Below are positions 9,383-18,780 of a DNA stretch of 64,000 nt, piece by piece. Under the pieces are notes generated by a model. That model saw nothing but the letters and a program-made list of their open reading frames with translations. It was not told the DNA's origin and made no database searches. Position numbers and translations under genes: made by a program. How positions within the stretch are numbered: position 1 is the stretch's first letter; every line of letters begins with the position of its first letter. This DNA is from Brachyspira sp. SAP_772 (GTDB taxonomy: Bacteria > Spirochaetota > Brachyspiria > Brachyspirales > Brachyspiraceae), in NCBI RefSeq assembly GCF_009755885.1, contig NZ_VYIX01000003.1:43507-107506 (forward strand), in the 5' to 3' direction.

Positions 9383-9414
9383 AAAAGGCTAATCATAAAA
9401 ATGATTAACCTTCT
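9383..9414 (-). terminator. Rho-independent terminator
   Basis: Hairpin AAGGCTAATCA / TGATTAACCTT with a five-base loop and an A-run on the left (U-run in minus-strand RNA). Follows the zinc peptidase gene at 9440. Confidence 0.7.
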
Positions 9415-9439
9415 TTAATAAATCTCTTATCTATAATTT

Positions 9440-10150
9440 TTAATCTCTTCTTCTATTAGCAAGCATCAAAAGTCTTAGTAAACTTAGTACCGCAGTAACA
9501 GCAGCAGCAACATAAGTTAAAGCAGCAGCATTAAGCACTTTTCTAGCCCCATAAAGCTCTTCAGAATCCAAAAATCCGCCCTTATCCAAAATCTTTATAG
9601 CCCTATTAGAAGCATCAAACTCTACAGGCAATGTTATTAAAGAGAATAAAACAGCAAAAGCAAATAATATAATACCTCCCATCATAAGATATTGAGAAAT
9701 GCTTCCAGCCCCTCCAATAACAATACCAATAAGTACAAGCATAGGTCCAAATTGATTACCAATAGCACATAATGGATAAAAACTATTTCTTAAAGTTAAA
9801 GGTGCATAGCTTCTATCATGTTGTATAGCATGCCCAACTTCATGAGCAGCAATACCTAAAGCAGCAACATCAGTACCATTATAAACATCATTAGAAAGTC
9901 TTAAAACTTTAGCACTTGGGTCATAATGGTCTGTTAAATGCCCGTTTATTCTCTCTATAGGAATATTTAAGCCATAAGCATCTAATATATATTTTGCTGT
10001 TTGTGCTCCTGTTATTCCTCTTTTGTTTTCTACCCTACTATATTTTGAGTAAGCACCATTTACTTTCATCTGTGCCCATAAACCCAATAATATACCGGGT
10101 ATTAATATCCATATATATCCAAAATAATATTCAAAATATCCGCCAAACAT
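9440..10150 (-). CDS. Membrane zinc metallopeptidase, YugP/Zn_peptidase_2 family
   Basis: A 236-residue integral membrane zinc peptidase of the YugP-like family (Zn_peptidase_2). The zinc-binding HEXXH motif is HEVGH in AALGIAAHEVGHAIQHD near residue 105. Hydrophobic segments lie at residues 6-26, about 128-150, 153-175 and 210-230. Length and order match the family, whose substrates are not known in general. A strong GAGGAGG Shine-Dalgarno stands before the ATG. The gene is followed by a terminator, so it ends its transcription unit. mnmG lies upstream on the same strand with a gap of 77 bases. High confidence in family, low in function. Confidence 0.92.
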   Translation of the reverse strand: MFGGYFEYYFGYIWILIPGILLGLWAQMKVNGAYSKYSRVENKRGITGAQTAKYILDAYGLNIPIERINGHLTDHYDPSAKVLRLSNDVYNGTDVAALGIAAHEVGHAIQHDRSYAPLTLRNSFYPLCAIGNQFGPMLVLIGIVIGGAGSISQYLMMGGIILFAFAVLFSLITLPVEFDASNRAIKILDKGGFLDSEELYGARKVLNAAALTYVAAAVTAVLSLLRLLMLANRRRD

Positions 10151-10227
10151 TATTTATCCTCCTCACATTATTCTAAAATTATAGCATTAAAATATAACAA
10201 GCTCAATACCAATAAAGTAAAATATTT

Positions 10228-12072
10228 TTACTTCTTTGTAAGAGTTAATATTAAAACCTGAACAACTGACATATCAATTTCAGGAACTCTCAAAGCCTGA
10301 GCAATATTATACGGCTTATATTGCTTAAGTTTGTTAATAGCATCAATTTTTACACTCTTTAAAGTAGAATAATCAAAATCTTCAGGTATACGCATTTTCT
10401 CGTATTTTTCTATATCTCTTATTTCGTTTAAATATCTTGCAATATATCCTTCATATTTTATAGCAATTTCGGCATTCTCCAAAACATTTTTATTATAATC
10501 GCCGTCTATTAAATGTTTAAGCATATCGATACCGCATTCCGGACGTTTAATTACAGAAGATAAACTCATAGTACGGTACTCTTTAGCTTCTTTTGTAAAT
10601 CCTAATTCTTCGGTTTCTTTTTGAGTGAGTGTGCGTTTGTTTAAGTATTCTACAAGTATTTGAGTTTTTTGTTTTTTGTCTCTTACTTTATCAAGTCTTT
10701 CTTTACTCGCAAGACCTATATTATAAGAAAGCTCTGTAAGTCTTTCATCAGCATTGTCTTGCCTTAAAAGCATTCTATGTTCTGCTTGGGAAGTAAACAT
10801 TCTATGAGGCTCTTTAGTTCCTTTGGTTGTTAAATCATCAATTAAAACACCAATATATCCGTCGCTTCTTTTAAGTATAAACGGAGCTTCTTTTTTTATT
10901 TTTAAACTCGCATTTATTCCTGCCATAATACCCTGACAAGCTGCCTCTTCATATCCGCTTGTGCCGTTAATTTGTCCTGCCAAAAATAAGCCTTCTATTT
11001 TTTTAGTCTCCAAAGTAGGTTTTAATTCTATAGGGTTCACATAATCATATTCTACCGCATATGCTGGTTTTAATATCTTTACTTCTTCTAAACCTTTTAA
11101 TGACCTTATCATCTTTATTTGAACATCTTCAGGCAAACTTGAAGAAAATCCATTTATGTAAACTTCATTTGTTCTGTAGCTTTCTCTCTCTAAGTGTAAT
11201 TGATGACGAGGCTTATCTGCAAACCTTACAACTTTATCTTCTATGCTTGGGCAGTATCTTGGCCCTATTCCTGTTATAACTCCGCTATACATCGGAGATA
11301 AATGAATATTGTCTTGAATTATTTTATGGATATTTTCATCTGTGTAAGTAATATAGCAAGGCTCTTGAACTATGTCAATTTTGTTGTCCAAAAAAGAAAA
11401 TGGTGTTATTTCATCATCGCCTTTTTGCATTTCTAATATATCAAAGTTAATAGAATAATAATCTACTCTCGCAGGTGTGCCTGTTTTTAGTCTTCCTACT
11501 TCAAGCCCTAAACTTCTTAAATTATCCGAAAGCCCTATTGCAGGAAGCTCTCCAATTCTGCCTGCTTGTTTTTGATACTTACCAATATGAATAAGACCAT
11601 TTAAAAATGTTCCTGTAGTAAGTATCACAGCATTACATTCATATTCTCTGCCTCTTTCTGTTTTTAGTCCTTTAACTACATTATTTTCTACTACTATTTC
11701 TGTTACTATATCCTGATGAAGTGTGAGATTATCCTCGGCGTATAATGTTTTAGTAGCCTCTTCCTTATATGCATATTTATCTGCCTGTGCACGCGGAGCC
11801 CATACTGCTTTGCCTTTGCTTCGGTTTAGCATTCTAAACTGCATCATAGTTTTATCTATTAATATGCCCATCTCACCGCCGAGTGCATCAATCTCTTTTA
11901 CAATAGTACCCTTAGCAACTCCTCCTATAGAAGGATTACAAGACATTTGACCTATTGTATCCAAATTAATAGATATAATCAAAGTTTTCATTCCAAGTCT
12001 TGCAGAAGAAAGTGCTGCCTCTATGCCAGCATGCCCAGCACCAACTACTATAACATCATATTTATTATTCAT
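10228..12072 (-). CDS. mnmG: tRNA uridine-5-carboxymethylaminomethyl modification enzyme, FAD subunit
   Basis: MnmG (GidA) works with the GTPase MnmE to place carboxymethylaminomethyl or aminomethyl groups on U34 of several tRNAs, using FAD and methylene-tetrahydrofolate. The 614 residues match the full family length. The Rossmann FAD motif [19 protein letters not shown] is at residues 9-27, followed by the family signatures [13 protein letters not shown] near 44-56, the double-Arg TGTPARV segment near 200, [11 protein letters not shown] near 270, and a C-terminal helical domain that binds MnmE ([15 protein letters not shown] near 590). mnmE is not in this window. High confidence. Confidence 0.97.
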   Translation of the reverse strand: MNNKYDVIVVGAGHAGIEAALSSARLGMKTLIISINLDTIGQMSCNPSIGGVAKGTIVKEIDALGGEMGILIDKTMMQFRMLNRSKGKAVWAPRAQADKYAYKEEATKTLYAEDNLTLHQDIVTEIVVENNVVKGLKTERGREYECNAVILTTGTFLNGLIHIGKYQKQAGRIGELPAIGLSDNLRSLGLEVGRLKTGTPARVDYYSINFDILEMQKGDDEITPFSFLDNKIDIVQEPCYITYTDENIHKIIQDNIHLSPMYSGVITGIGPRYCPSIEDKVVRFADKPRHQLHLERESYRTNEVYINGFSSSLPEDVQIKMIRSLKGLEEVKILKPAYAVEYDYVNPIELKPTLETKKIEGLFLAGQINGTSGYEEAACQGIMAGINASLKIKKEAPFILKRSDGYIGVLIDDLTTKGTKEPHRMFTSQAEHRMLLRQDNADERLTELSYNIGLASKERLDKVRDKKQKTQILVEYLNKRTLTQKETEELGFTKEAKEYRTMSLSSVIKRPECGIDMLKHLIDGDYNKNVLENAEIAIKYEGYIARYLNEIRDIEKYEKMRIPEDFDYSTLKSVKIDAINKLKQYKPYNIAQALRVPEIDMSVVQVLILTLTKK

Positions 12073-12186
12073 AATTAAGAGTTCTCTCTATATTTTTTAT
12101 TAATTATTAAGAATGATATATTAAAATATAAATATTGTCTATATAGTTTATCATATATCCAAACAGCTATATTTAGAAGTTTTTTT

Positions 12187-12292
12187 ATTCAACTTTTTCC
12201 CGTAGCAAAAAGTACAAATATTTAGATTTATATTTATGGAATATATATTAAATATAACATAAAACCTAAATTTTAGCTTAAAAATGCAGTTG
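12187..12292. repeat. Diverged dispersed intergenic repeat, copy 2 (probable)
   Basis: Within the 466-base gene-free stretch 12073-12538. CTTTTTCCCGTAGCAAAAAGTACAAATATTTAGA (12190-12223) followed about 60 bases later by AAAAATGCAGTTGTTTTTT (12279-12297) matches the left half of copy 1 (9079-9193) in order and spacing, but the GC-rich right half is lacking here. Probably a decayed or truncated copy. Confidence 0.55.
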
Positions 12293-12309
12293 TTTTTTTA
12301 TTTAATATC

Positions 12310-12440
12310 TACTTACCGCACGCAGAATTAAGCTAAAAAAGGTAGGGTTATTTGTAATTAAAATTTTATTATATTATAAATTCTGTTAACCGTGCGTTGA
12401 AGAAATTTTTAATCTAATCAACACTTGGGCGGGCGTTAAC
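12310..12440. other. Gene-free stretch with imperfect inverted repeat
   Basis: ACCGCACGCAGAATT (about 12313-12327) and AATTCTGTTAACCGTGCGT (about 12379-12397) can pair through CAGAATT/AATTCTG and CGCAC/GTGCG with a small bulge. A GC-rich patch CTTGGGCGGGCGTTAAC follows near 12425-12441. I see no ORF or known RNA here. It could be part of the neighbouring repeat or the 3' end of the gene at 12539. Confidence 0.35.
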
Positions 12441-12538
12441 AATTCTAATTAAATTAACAAAGAAATTAAAAATACAAATTTACAAATACATTAATAAAGA
12501 ATAAAGGACGGGGTATGTAAATAAATTTTAAAAAATTA

Positions 12539-12928
12539 TCATTCGTTTTTGCTTATAGCGTATATATTAAAATATCTAACTATCAAATTTTCTATAATAT
12601 CGTTATTTAAACTAAACCTAATGTTAAAACCAATAAAATATTTGTTATTAATTAAAACTTTTCTCTCTCTTTTATAATTATCATTATTAGAAATATAATC
12701 ATAAATAATCATATCAACTTCTATATGAATATCAGATAAAATATAACCATTTTCAAATATCTCAGCGGTAACAACTTCAAAATTATTATTATAGCTATAC
12801 TCACTAACACAAGAAGAACTATATAATTTCAAAACATTATTATCCAAATAATTTTCAACTTCCTCTTTTATTTTTTTCTCAAGATTTTTATCACTGCAAA
12901 TCTTTTCTCTAATATCATATTTATCCAT
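12539..12928 (-). CDS. Hypothetical protein
   Basis: A 129-residue protein of no family I know. It begins with MDKYDIREKICSDKNLEKKIKEEVENYL, a charged helical stretch, followed by alternating short beta-like segments (FEVVTAEIFENGYILSDIHIEVDMIIYDYI, KVLINNKYFIGFNIRFSL). No signal peptide, membrane helix, metal motif or catalytic signature is visible, so it is probably a small cytoplasmic protein. It has its own orientation, with the TPR gene transcribed divergently from 13019. Codon use resembles the neighbours, so it is likely a real but unassigned gene. Confidence 0.65.
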   Translation of the reverse strand: MDKYDIREKICSDKNLEKKIKEEVENYLDNNVLKLYSSSCVSEYSYNNNFEVVTAEIFENGYILSDIHIEVDMIIYDYISNNDNYKRERKVLINNKYFIGFNIRFSLNNDIIENLIVRYFNIYAISKNE

Positions 12929-13018
12929 TTTTATTATTTCTCATAAATATATTTACTTCAAATATTATATACTATATAATACGAAAATCAAAAAAACTAT
13001 AAGGCAAGAATCACCTTT

Positions 13019-13696
13019 ATGAATGAAAGCTTAGAAACTAAAATTAATAATACAATAGAACAATATAAAACCATTTGCAAATTAGAACCTAATAACCACA
13101 AAGTGAGAATAGATTTTGCAATATTTTATACACAATTACAAAAATATAATGAAGCTATAGAAGTATTAAAAACAGCTCTTAATATAAATGATAAAGATTA
13201 TACAATATGGCGTTTAATTGGCATATCATACACAAAAATAGAAAATTTCAAAGAAGCAATTTTTTATTTAACAAAAGCATATGAATTAGAAAATAATGAT
13301 TATATAAGCCTAAATTATCTTGGAAACTGTTATATAGAATTAAGAATGTTTAATGAAGCTATAGAGGTGTTAAACAAATCTTTTATGATAGCTCCAAGAG
13401 AATATATTAATTGGCGTTATTTGGGAATTGCTTTACTTAATACAAATAGAATTGATGAAGCAATAGATTCTTTTAATAGAGCATTAGAGCTTAATAAATA
13501 TGATGAAGAGAGTTTATATTATCTTGGTTTATGCTACAAAGAAATAAATGATGACATCAAAGCAATAGAAATATTTGAGAAATGCTTAGAGTATAGTGAT
13601 AACAATAAAAAAATATATGCTCTTTTATATGAATTATATAAAAAAACAGGAAATGAAAAGTCAAAATATATGCTTGAAAAAATAAATAAACTTTAA
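13019..13696 (+). CDS. Tetratricopeptide repeat protein
   Basis: A 225-residue protein built almost wholly from about six TPR units of 34 residues, a helical scaffold for protein-protein contacts. Repeat signatures visible include YNEAIEVLKTALNINDKDY, FKEAIFYLTKAYELENNDY, FNEAIEVLNKSFMIAPREY, IDEAIDSFNRALELNKYDE and IKAIEIFEKCLEY, each with the usual A-x-x-x-Y/F-x-x-A-L spacing. No signal peptide or transmembrane segment is present, so it is probably cytoplasmic. Spirochete genomes carry many such TPR proteins. Convergent with the DUF1232 gene, 9 bases between the ends. The binding partner is unknown. Confidence 0.85.
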   Translation: MNESLETKINNTIEQYKTICKLEPNNHKVRIDFAIFYTQLQKYNEAIEVLKTALNINDKDYTIWRLIGISYTKIENFKEAIFYLTKAYELENNDYISLNYLGNCYIELRMFNEAIEVLNKSFMIAPREYINWRYLGIALLNTNRIDEAIDSFNRALELNKYDEESLYYLGLCYKEINDDIKAIEIFEKCLEYSDNNKKIYALLYELYKKTGNEKSKYMLEKINKL

Positions 13697-13705
13697 AACT
13701 TTTAC

Positions 13706-14041
13706 TTAAGGATTAACCATTAAATGACCAAATAATCCCACCATAAATATTATTCCAATGATTATAACAATATATTTTATTATTCTGACAGCCCTTCTAA
13801 TTCTAGGATTAAAATAAAAAACTCCATTTTGAATGCCATATAATATAGTTGCTGTTAATAAAAAACCTTCATCCACTCTTCCAGATAAAGGAAGTATATC
13901 AGACACTATATCTAATGGGGAAGTGCAATAAAATACACTAGCCACAAAAGGTATCCAAGCTATAATATGATGATATTTATCATATATACTATATTTTGAT
14001 TTTACAACTTCTTCTTCATCTTTATTAAACCAATTAAACAT
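13706..14041 (-). CDS. DUF1232 (YkvA-like) small membrane protein
   Basis: A 111-residue protein with the DUF1232 core: IPFVASVFYCTSPLDIVSDILPLSGRVDEGFLLTATILYG near residues 30-70, matching the family pattern of a hydrophobic helix, a P-x-D-x-x-x-D-x-x-P turn and a conserved acidic residue. A second membrane helix is at residues 87-108 (IIKYIVIIIGIIFMVGLFGHL). The N-terminus is charged (MFNWFNKDEEEVVKSK) and cytoplasmic. Function of the family is not established. AGGGG precedes the ATG. It faces the TPR gene tail to tail. Confidence 0.8.
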   Translation of the reverse strand: MFNWFNKDEEEVVKSKYSIYDKYHHIIAWIPFVASVFYCTSPLDIVSDILPLSGRVDEGFLLTATILYGIQNGVFYFNPRIRRAVRIIKYIVIIIGIIFMVGLFGHLMVNP

Positions 14042-14112
14042 ACTACCCCTATAACAACATAAAAATATTAGCTATATATAATTTAACATTATAATAAAAA
14101 TTTTAAACAAAA

Positions 14113-14146
14113 AATGATAGCTAATACATATTTATTAACTATCATT
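14113..14146 (-). terminator. Rho-independent terminator
   Basis: AATGATAG / CTATCATT stem with an 18-base AT-rich loop and an A-run on the plus strand (14107-14114) that becomes the U-tract of minus-strand RNA. Ends the DUF438 gene at 14174. Confidence 0.5.
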
Positions 14147-14173
14147 ATACTATAAATATTAAATTATGACAAT

Positions 14174-15016
14174 TTATTTAATATAGTTTTCTTTTATATC
14201 TTTTAATTCATCTTCAGAAAGCACTGATGCAGCAAGAGGAATTAATATATTTTCTTCTTTAAAAATCATATCATTGATGTTGTTGCAAAGTTTATTTATC
14301 TCAGTAAAGAAACTATTATCATCAAGATTATTATTATTTATATAATCCATATACTCTATAATATCCTTATCAACCTTAGACATCACCTTTGAAGGCTCAT
14401 CATTATTATGTTTTTTTAATGCTGTAAAAATTAAAGATTCTTTTTTTATATAATGATTTTTTACTTTTTTATAAAACTCTTCAAAAATATTTCTGTTTTT
14501 ATTTTCTAACATATCTTTTAACAATTTTTCTATCTCTCTGTTTGTGTTTTTAAAATATATCATATCATCTTCACTATTTTCTATAGCATCTTTTAAAATT
14601 AAACTCCTAGTATAAAAATATTCTTTAGCCTCATCAATCTCCATTCCATCTTTTATTAATTCATGCATTGCATTATGCACTTCAAGAGCAGATACTTTAT
14701 TTAATTTTGCATCAAATTCTTTTTTTATATTTTCTATATTTTCATTATTATGAAGCCTCACTATTAAGTCTTTCAAAATAATGTTTCTATTACTAGAAAT
14801 ATCAAAACCGTTTTCTCTAAATTTTTCTATTAGCTTATCTTCACTTACTTTTTTAATCTCTAATGCTTTTTTAATACTTATCTTCCTAGCAACAGTATTA
14901 AACATGATAGGATTTTTTATAGCATCAAATCCCAAATCATATAATATATCTCTTATTTCGCTATGATTTTTGCATGTATTATACACACTTTCATCTATAT
15001 TTATAAATTTATTCAC
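14174..15016 (-). CDS. DUF1858-DUF438 protein with hemerythrin-like C-terminal region
   Basis: A 280-residue cytoplasmic protein. Residues 1-65 resemble DUF1858, a small helical domain found at the N-terminus of ScdA/DUF438 proteins. Residues 80-145 carry the DUF438 pattern (LHNNENIENIKKEFDAKL, ALEVHNAMHELIKDGMEIDEAKEYF). Residues 180-270 match the hemerythrin-like part of this family: HYIKKESLIFTALKKHNNDEPSKVM and NDMIFKEENILIPLAASVL. Members usually also have a C-terminal PAS domain, which is absent here. Such proteins are linked to iron, oxygen or nitric-oxide stress, but the exact role is not proven. Translation starts at a GTG (15016) with AGGAG eight bases upstream. Confidence 0.8.
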   Translation of the reverse strand: MNKFINIDESVYNTCKNHSEIRDILYDLGFDAIKNPIMFNTVARKISIKKALEIKKVSEDKLIEKFRENGFDISSNRNIILKDLIVRLHNNENIENIKKEFDAKLNKVSALEVHNAMHELIKDGMEIDEAKEYFYTRSLILKDAIENSEDDMIYFKNTNREIEKLLKDMLENKNRNIFEEFYKKVKNHYIKKESLIFTALKKHNNDEPSKVMSKVDKDIIEYMDYINNNNLDDNSFFTEINKLCNNINDMIFKEENILIPLAASVLSEDELKDIKENYIK

Positions 15017-15097
15017 AATAAAAACTCCTGTTATATAATGTTAGATTATTCTAACATTTAAAATATAAAAATCAATAACTAACAACAAAAAAAATTA

Positions 15098-15619
15098 TTA
15101 TATTTTTTTGTAGGAAATAAGAAAATCAATGTCCTCTTTGCTTAGGACTTTTTTAGGAACTATTATAGCAGACATATCGTCAATATATATAAAAACACAT
15201 AATTTGCTCTGCTCTATTTTTTTAATATCAGATTTGTTAAAGTTTTTTATTCCTTTAGTTTCATTAAAAACAATCTTTTCATCATAAACAGTTAAAATTT
15301 TCTCACCAAAAACATCATCAAGCTTTCCTGTTTTTATATAAGACAAAACTTTTTTTACAATATTTTTTTGAACTCTTTTTTTATAGCTAATTATCTGCAA
15401 AATAGATACAAGAGTTATTAACAAAGCAACTATCAAAAGCATAAATAAACTACTCTTAAAATATACAAACATTCCTATAAGAACTGCTACATATAGCAAT
15501 ATAATAATGATAAGATTTTTCTTTAATGAACTTTGAAGCTCAGGATTGGTTTTCAAATAATGAAGCTGAAAGTCAATAAAATCATTATGCTCAATAGTAT
15601 ATCTATATTCTCTTTTCAT
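15098..15619 (-). CDS. YcxB-like membrane protein
   Basis: A 173-residue inner-membrane protein. The N-terminus (MKREYRYTIEHNDFIDFQLHYLKTNPEL) followed by two hydrophobic helices at about residues 36-53 and 57-73, then a soluble part with YDEKIVFNETKGIKNFNKSDIKKIEQSKLCVFIYIDDMSAIIVPKKVL, is the arrangement of the YcxB family, whose C-terminal domain has the pattern W/Y-x-x-I-x-K...x-YIxxxxxxIIPKR. Function is unknown. It sits between the DUF438 and VIT1-type genes on the same strand; spacing of 45 bases to the upstream gene allows co-transcription. Confidence 0.78.
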   Translation of the reverse strand: MKREYRYTIEHNDFIDFQLHYLKTNPELQSSLKKNLIIIILLYVAVLIGMFVYFKSSLFMLLIVALLITLVSILQIISYKKRVQKNIVKKVLSYIKTGKLDDVFGEKILTVYDEKIVFNETKGIKNFNKSDIKKIEQSKLCVFIYIDDMSAIIVPKKVLSKEDIDFLISYKKI

Positions 15620-15663
15620 TTAGAAATAATTTCCTTTTTTTTAAATATAAATTAAATACCAAT

Positions 15664-16536
15664 TTAAATATCAATACCCAAGAATTGTTTTACTAGCATT
15701 CCCACAAAGAAACTTATAGCAGCAACTGTTAAACTAACACCAGCCATCTCAAAAAATCTCTCTCTAAAAGAAATGCTCTTAGCCACAGCAATATAAAAAG
15801 TAAAACAAAATATTATAGTTATAACAATGATAAGCATAGCAATAAGTGCATAAATAGAAAGAGTAAAAACTAAATAAGGCATTATCAAAAGACTCACAGT
15901 AATTAAATACATTATTCCAGTATAAGCACAAGACTTAAAAGCATTTTTACTTCCATCAGCCTTAGCAGACAAATATTCAGAAGAAGCCATAGAAAGCGTA
16001 GCAGATATTCCAGTAATTATTCCAGACAAAGCAACAAGCCTATTATCCTGCAAAGCAAAAGTAAGCCCTGCCAAAGTTCCGCTAATTTCAACTAAAGCAT
16101 CACTCAAACCCAAAACCATAGAGCCAACATATTTAAGCCTATCTTCATCTAAAATAGATATAAGTTTATTCTCATGTTCATATTCTTCAAAAGCAATAGT
16201 CTTAGCATCAGGTATCTCATCAACTATCTTAGAATATATATACTCGGCACTCTTCTCTCCAGATTCCATTATCTTAATAACAAATGTATAGCCAAATATA
16301 AAACTTAAAATAAAAAACTTAAAAACTTTAAACTTCTGCGGTCTTAATTTTTTATTAGTATATTTTTCTAATATTTTAGCATGAGCAAATTCTTCTTTTC
16401 CAATATTTATAAGTATTTGCTTATCATCTTCTTTTTTTACAAACTTTGCAAGATTAAAATATATTGCATGTTCTGTAATCTCATTTTGCTGTAATTCCAA
16501 TAAAAACTTAAGAGTTTCTTTTGATATTGGCTTCAT
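15664..16536 (-). CDS. Ferritin-like/VIT1 (CCC1) fusion, putative iron or manganese transporter
   Basis: A 290-residue fusion. The first ~110 residues form a ferritin/rubrerythrin-like helical bundle (ITEHAIYFNLAKFVK with an E-H pair near 19, and IGKEEFAHAKILEKY with E-x-x-H near 50), and the rest is a VIT1/CCC1 membrane domain with about five helices (SMVLGLSDALVEISGTLAGLTFAL near 140 is the family signature, then SMASSEYLSAKA). Known relatives such as MbfA export iron and protect against iron-peroxide stress. Co-occurrence with the hemerythrin-like gene close by fits metal or oxygen stress, by inference. The longest frame starts at 16542, but AGGA is correctly spaced for the ATG at 16536. 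Confidence 0.87.
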   Translation of the reverse strand: MKPISKETLKFLLELQQNEITEHAIYFNLAKFVKKEDDKQILINIGKEEFAHAKILEKYTNKKLRPQKFKVFKFFILSFIFGYTFVIKIMESGEKSAEYIYSKIVDEIPDAKTIAFEEYEHENKLISILDEDRLKYVGSMVLGLSDALVEISGTLAGLTFALQDNRLVALSGIITGISATLSMASSEYLSAKADGSKNAFKSCAYTGIMYLITVSLLIMPYLVFTLSIYALIAMLIIVITIIFCFTFYIAVAKSISFRERFFEMAGVSLTVAAISFFVGMLVKQFLGIDI

Positions 16537-16691
16537 AAACATTAATCCTAAATATTAATTAAGTTAAATAGTACAATGAAAATTAATTAATTGCAAAAAT
16601 TAATATTATTTTATATAAAATTTAAATATTGATATTATAATGAATATTGATATATTATTATATAATATTTTTAAGTAAGGGATATATAAAA

Positions 16692-17846
16692 ATGGATAAT
16701 AAAAAATTAAATGATATGATTATAAACATGAGAAGAGAATTACACAGAATACCAGAAGTTGGTACAGATTTGCCTCAAACAAAAAAATATGTTCTTGATA
16801 AATTAAAATCATTAGGGCTTGAAGTAAAAGAATGTTCTTTAGATTCTGGAATGGTATGCGATATAGGAAATGTGAAGAGCGGGAACATAGTTGCTATTAG
16901 GGCGGATATGGACGCTTTACCTATAGTTGAAGAGACAGGTGTTGAATATGCTTCAAAGAATGGTAATATGCATGCTTGCGGACATGATGCCCATACTGCT
17001 TGTTTATTAGGTGCTGCTTATTATTTATCAGAGAATAAAGATAGATTAAAAAATGGTGCTGTAAGATTAGTTTTTCAAGCTGCTGAAGAGATAGCAAAAG
17101 GAGCTAAAAATTTATTAAAAGATGGTTTATTAGATGGCGTTAGTGCTATAGTAGGAACACATATTGGTACTATAGTTACAGATATACCTAATGGAGAGTT
17201 TGTTCTTCAAGGAGGCCCATTAATGGCATCCAATGATAAATTTGTTATTAAGGTTATAGGGAAAGGTTCTCATGGAGCTTACCCTCATTTAGGATCTGAC
17301 CCCATATTAATTGCAAGCCAAATAGTGCAAGCTATATACAATATAAAAAGCAGAGAAATAATAGCTACAGACCCTACAGTAATATCAATATGTATAATTA
17401 ATGGAGGAAGTCAATATAATATCATACCATCAGAAGTTACTTTAGAGGGAAATTTCAGAACATTTAGTGAGGAAAACGTAAAATTTATAAGAAAAAGAAT
17501 AAAAGAAATATCAGAGTCTATTGCTATAGCTAATAGAGCAAAAGCAGAAGTAATTATGGAATGGGGCTGTTCTCCTGTTATTAATGACAACAAAATAGCG
17601 GAGGAATTATCAGAAGTATGTAATAAATTAGGATTTAAAAAGTCAGCTTATTTTACCTCTTCTATGGCTGGAGAAGATTTTGCTGAATATTTACATAAAA
17701 TACCCGGAACATTTATTTTCTTTTCTACTATGACAGAAAAAAATACTCCGCATCATAATAGCAAATTTGAAATAGATGAATCAAAATTATATCAGCCTAG
17801 CATACTAATGAGCGAATGGGCTATAAAACATTTAGAAAATAAATAA
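16692..17846 (+). CDS. M20 family amidohydrolase (N-acyl-amino-acid / hippurate hydrolase type)
   Basis: A 384-residue cytoplasmic metallohydrolase of the M20D group, which splits N-acylated amino acids. Motifs: RADMDALPIVEETG near residue 72-85, HACGHDAHTACLLGAA near 97-112 (metal-binding His-Asp and Cys), FQAAEEIAKGAKNLL near 130 (catalytic Glu-Glu), GSHGAYPHLGSDPI near 195 and MAGEDFAEY near 331. The frame is open upstream to 16647, but ATG at 16692 has AAGGG ten bases before it and gives the usual MDNKKLNDMIINMRREL start. Alone in its transcription unit, followed by a terminator. The exact substrate cannot be told from sequence. Confidence 0.9.
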   Translation: MDNKKLNDMIINMRRELHRIPEVGTDLPQTKKYVLDKLKSLGLEVKECSLDSGMVCDIGNVKSGNIVAIRADMDALPIVEETGVEYASKNGNMHACGHDAHTACLLGAAYYLSENKDRLKNGAVRLVFQAAEEIAKGAKNLLKDGLLDGVSAIVGTHIGTIVTDIPNGEFVLQGGPLMASNDKFVIKVIGKGSHGAYPHLGSDPILIASQIVQAIYNIKSREIIATDPTVISICIINGGSQYNIIPSEVTLEGNFRTFSEENVKFIRKRIKEISESIAIANRAKAEVIMEWGCSPVINDNKIAEELSEVCNKLGFKKSAYFTSSMAGEDFAEYLHKIPGTFIFFSTMTEKNTPHHNSKFEIDESKLYQPSILMSEWAIKHLENK

Positions 17847-17874
17847 TTAATAACATTAAAGAATATAAAAATAA

Positions 17875-17912
17875 AAAAGATGCTTGAATGAAAAAAATTC
17901 CAGCATCTTTTT
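17875..17912. terminator. Bidirectional Rho-independent terminator
   Basis: AAAAAGATGCT / AGCATCTTTTT stem between two convergent genes (amidohydrolase ending 17846 and flbB ending 17948), with A-run left and T-run right, so it can serve both. Confidence 0.8.
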
Positions 17913-17947
17913 ATTATATAAAAATTATTTTTTATTTCTAATTTTAT

Positions 17948-18664
17948 TTAAGCTCCCATATCCATTATACCATCATTAAGCATTTCATTATTATCTGGAG
18001 TATATGAAGGGAAATCATTAGGAGATGAAGGCACAGTGTTATTATTAGGATTAGTGCGAGCTTCATACTTTTCTAATATTCTTGCTGCCACTGCAGGGTC
18101 CATCAAACTAAGCAAATAAGAAGTAGTACTGTTTCTTCCTTCTGCTGCAGCTATTGAATCCATCTCTACTAATACATCTATAATTAAATCATCAGAACCA
18201 TTAGCAGCTAATTGATTAAGTAAAGCTACAGAGTTTTGAGGTGGCATGCTGTTAATTTTATTAGCCAAATCTGTAAGTACTAATTGATACTGAGCAGATT
18301 CATCCATAGTAGCTTGATAATTAGACCAAGCATTTAATAAGTTTTGTCTGTCTTGTTCTATTAATTCAGATTGTGAATTTAATTCTATAGCCCTGCTAGC
18401 TATTAAGGCTTCTTGTGCTTGTATATCTTTTTCTCTTAAATTGAAAGATTCTCTCATCTTAGCAAGATCATCTCTAGCTAAAAGAGCCATATCCTCAACT
18501 CTAGGTTTTTGAGTAAATCTAGTGAAAAAAGAAGGCACATTAGGAGCTATTTTGGTACGCATTAAAGTATAATAATTAACAACTCCAAATATATCAAACA
18601 TATAAAGTAATGCTATAAAAGCTATTAAATTAACTACAGTCAATATTGCTATTTTAAATTTCAT
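17948..18664 (-). CDS. flbB: Spirochete flagellar collar protein FlbB-like
   Basis: A 238-residue protein with one N-terminal membrane anchor (residues 1-23, MKFKIAILTVVNLIAFIALLYM), a helical/coiled-coil stretch (about 60-125) and an MgtE-N-like helical domain (KINSMPPQNSVALLNQLAANG ... LLSLMDPAVAARILEKY), ending in a Pro/Asn-rich tail. This is the layout of spirochete FlbB, a periplasmic component of the motor collar that surrounds the flagellar motor and, in Borrelia, is needed for collar assembly. No other flagellar gene is adjacent. The frame opens at 18670, but the Shine-Dalgarno AGGTG is spaced nine bases from the ATG at 18664. Identification rests on architecture and motif resemblance. 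Confidence 0.72.
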   Translation of the reverse strand: MKFKIAILTVVNLIAFIALLYMFDIFGVVNYYTLMRTKIAPNVPSFFTRFTQKPRVEDMALLARDDLAKMRESFNLREKDIQAQEALIASRAIELNSQSELIEQDRQNLLNAWSNYQATMDESAQYQLVLTDLANKINSMPPQNSVALLNQLAANGSDDLIIDVLVEMDSIAAAEGRNSTTSYLLSLMDPAVAARILEKYEARTNPNNNTVPSSPNDFPSYTPDNNEMLNDGIMDMGA

Positions 18665-18780
18665 AAACATTCACACCTAAATAACATAATAGTATACATA
18701 ATACAGAAAAACCTATAATATGTCAACTAAAAACATTATCGTAATAAAAAAATATTTAGTTATCATATTTTTTTTATTTA

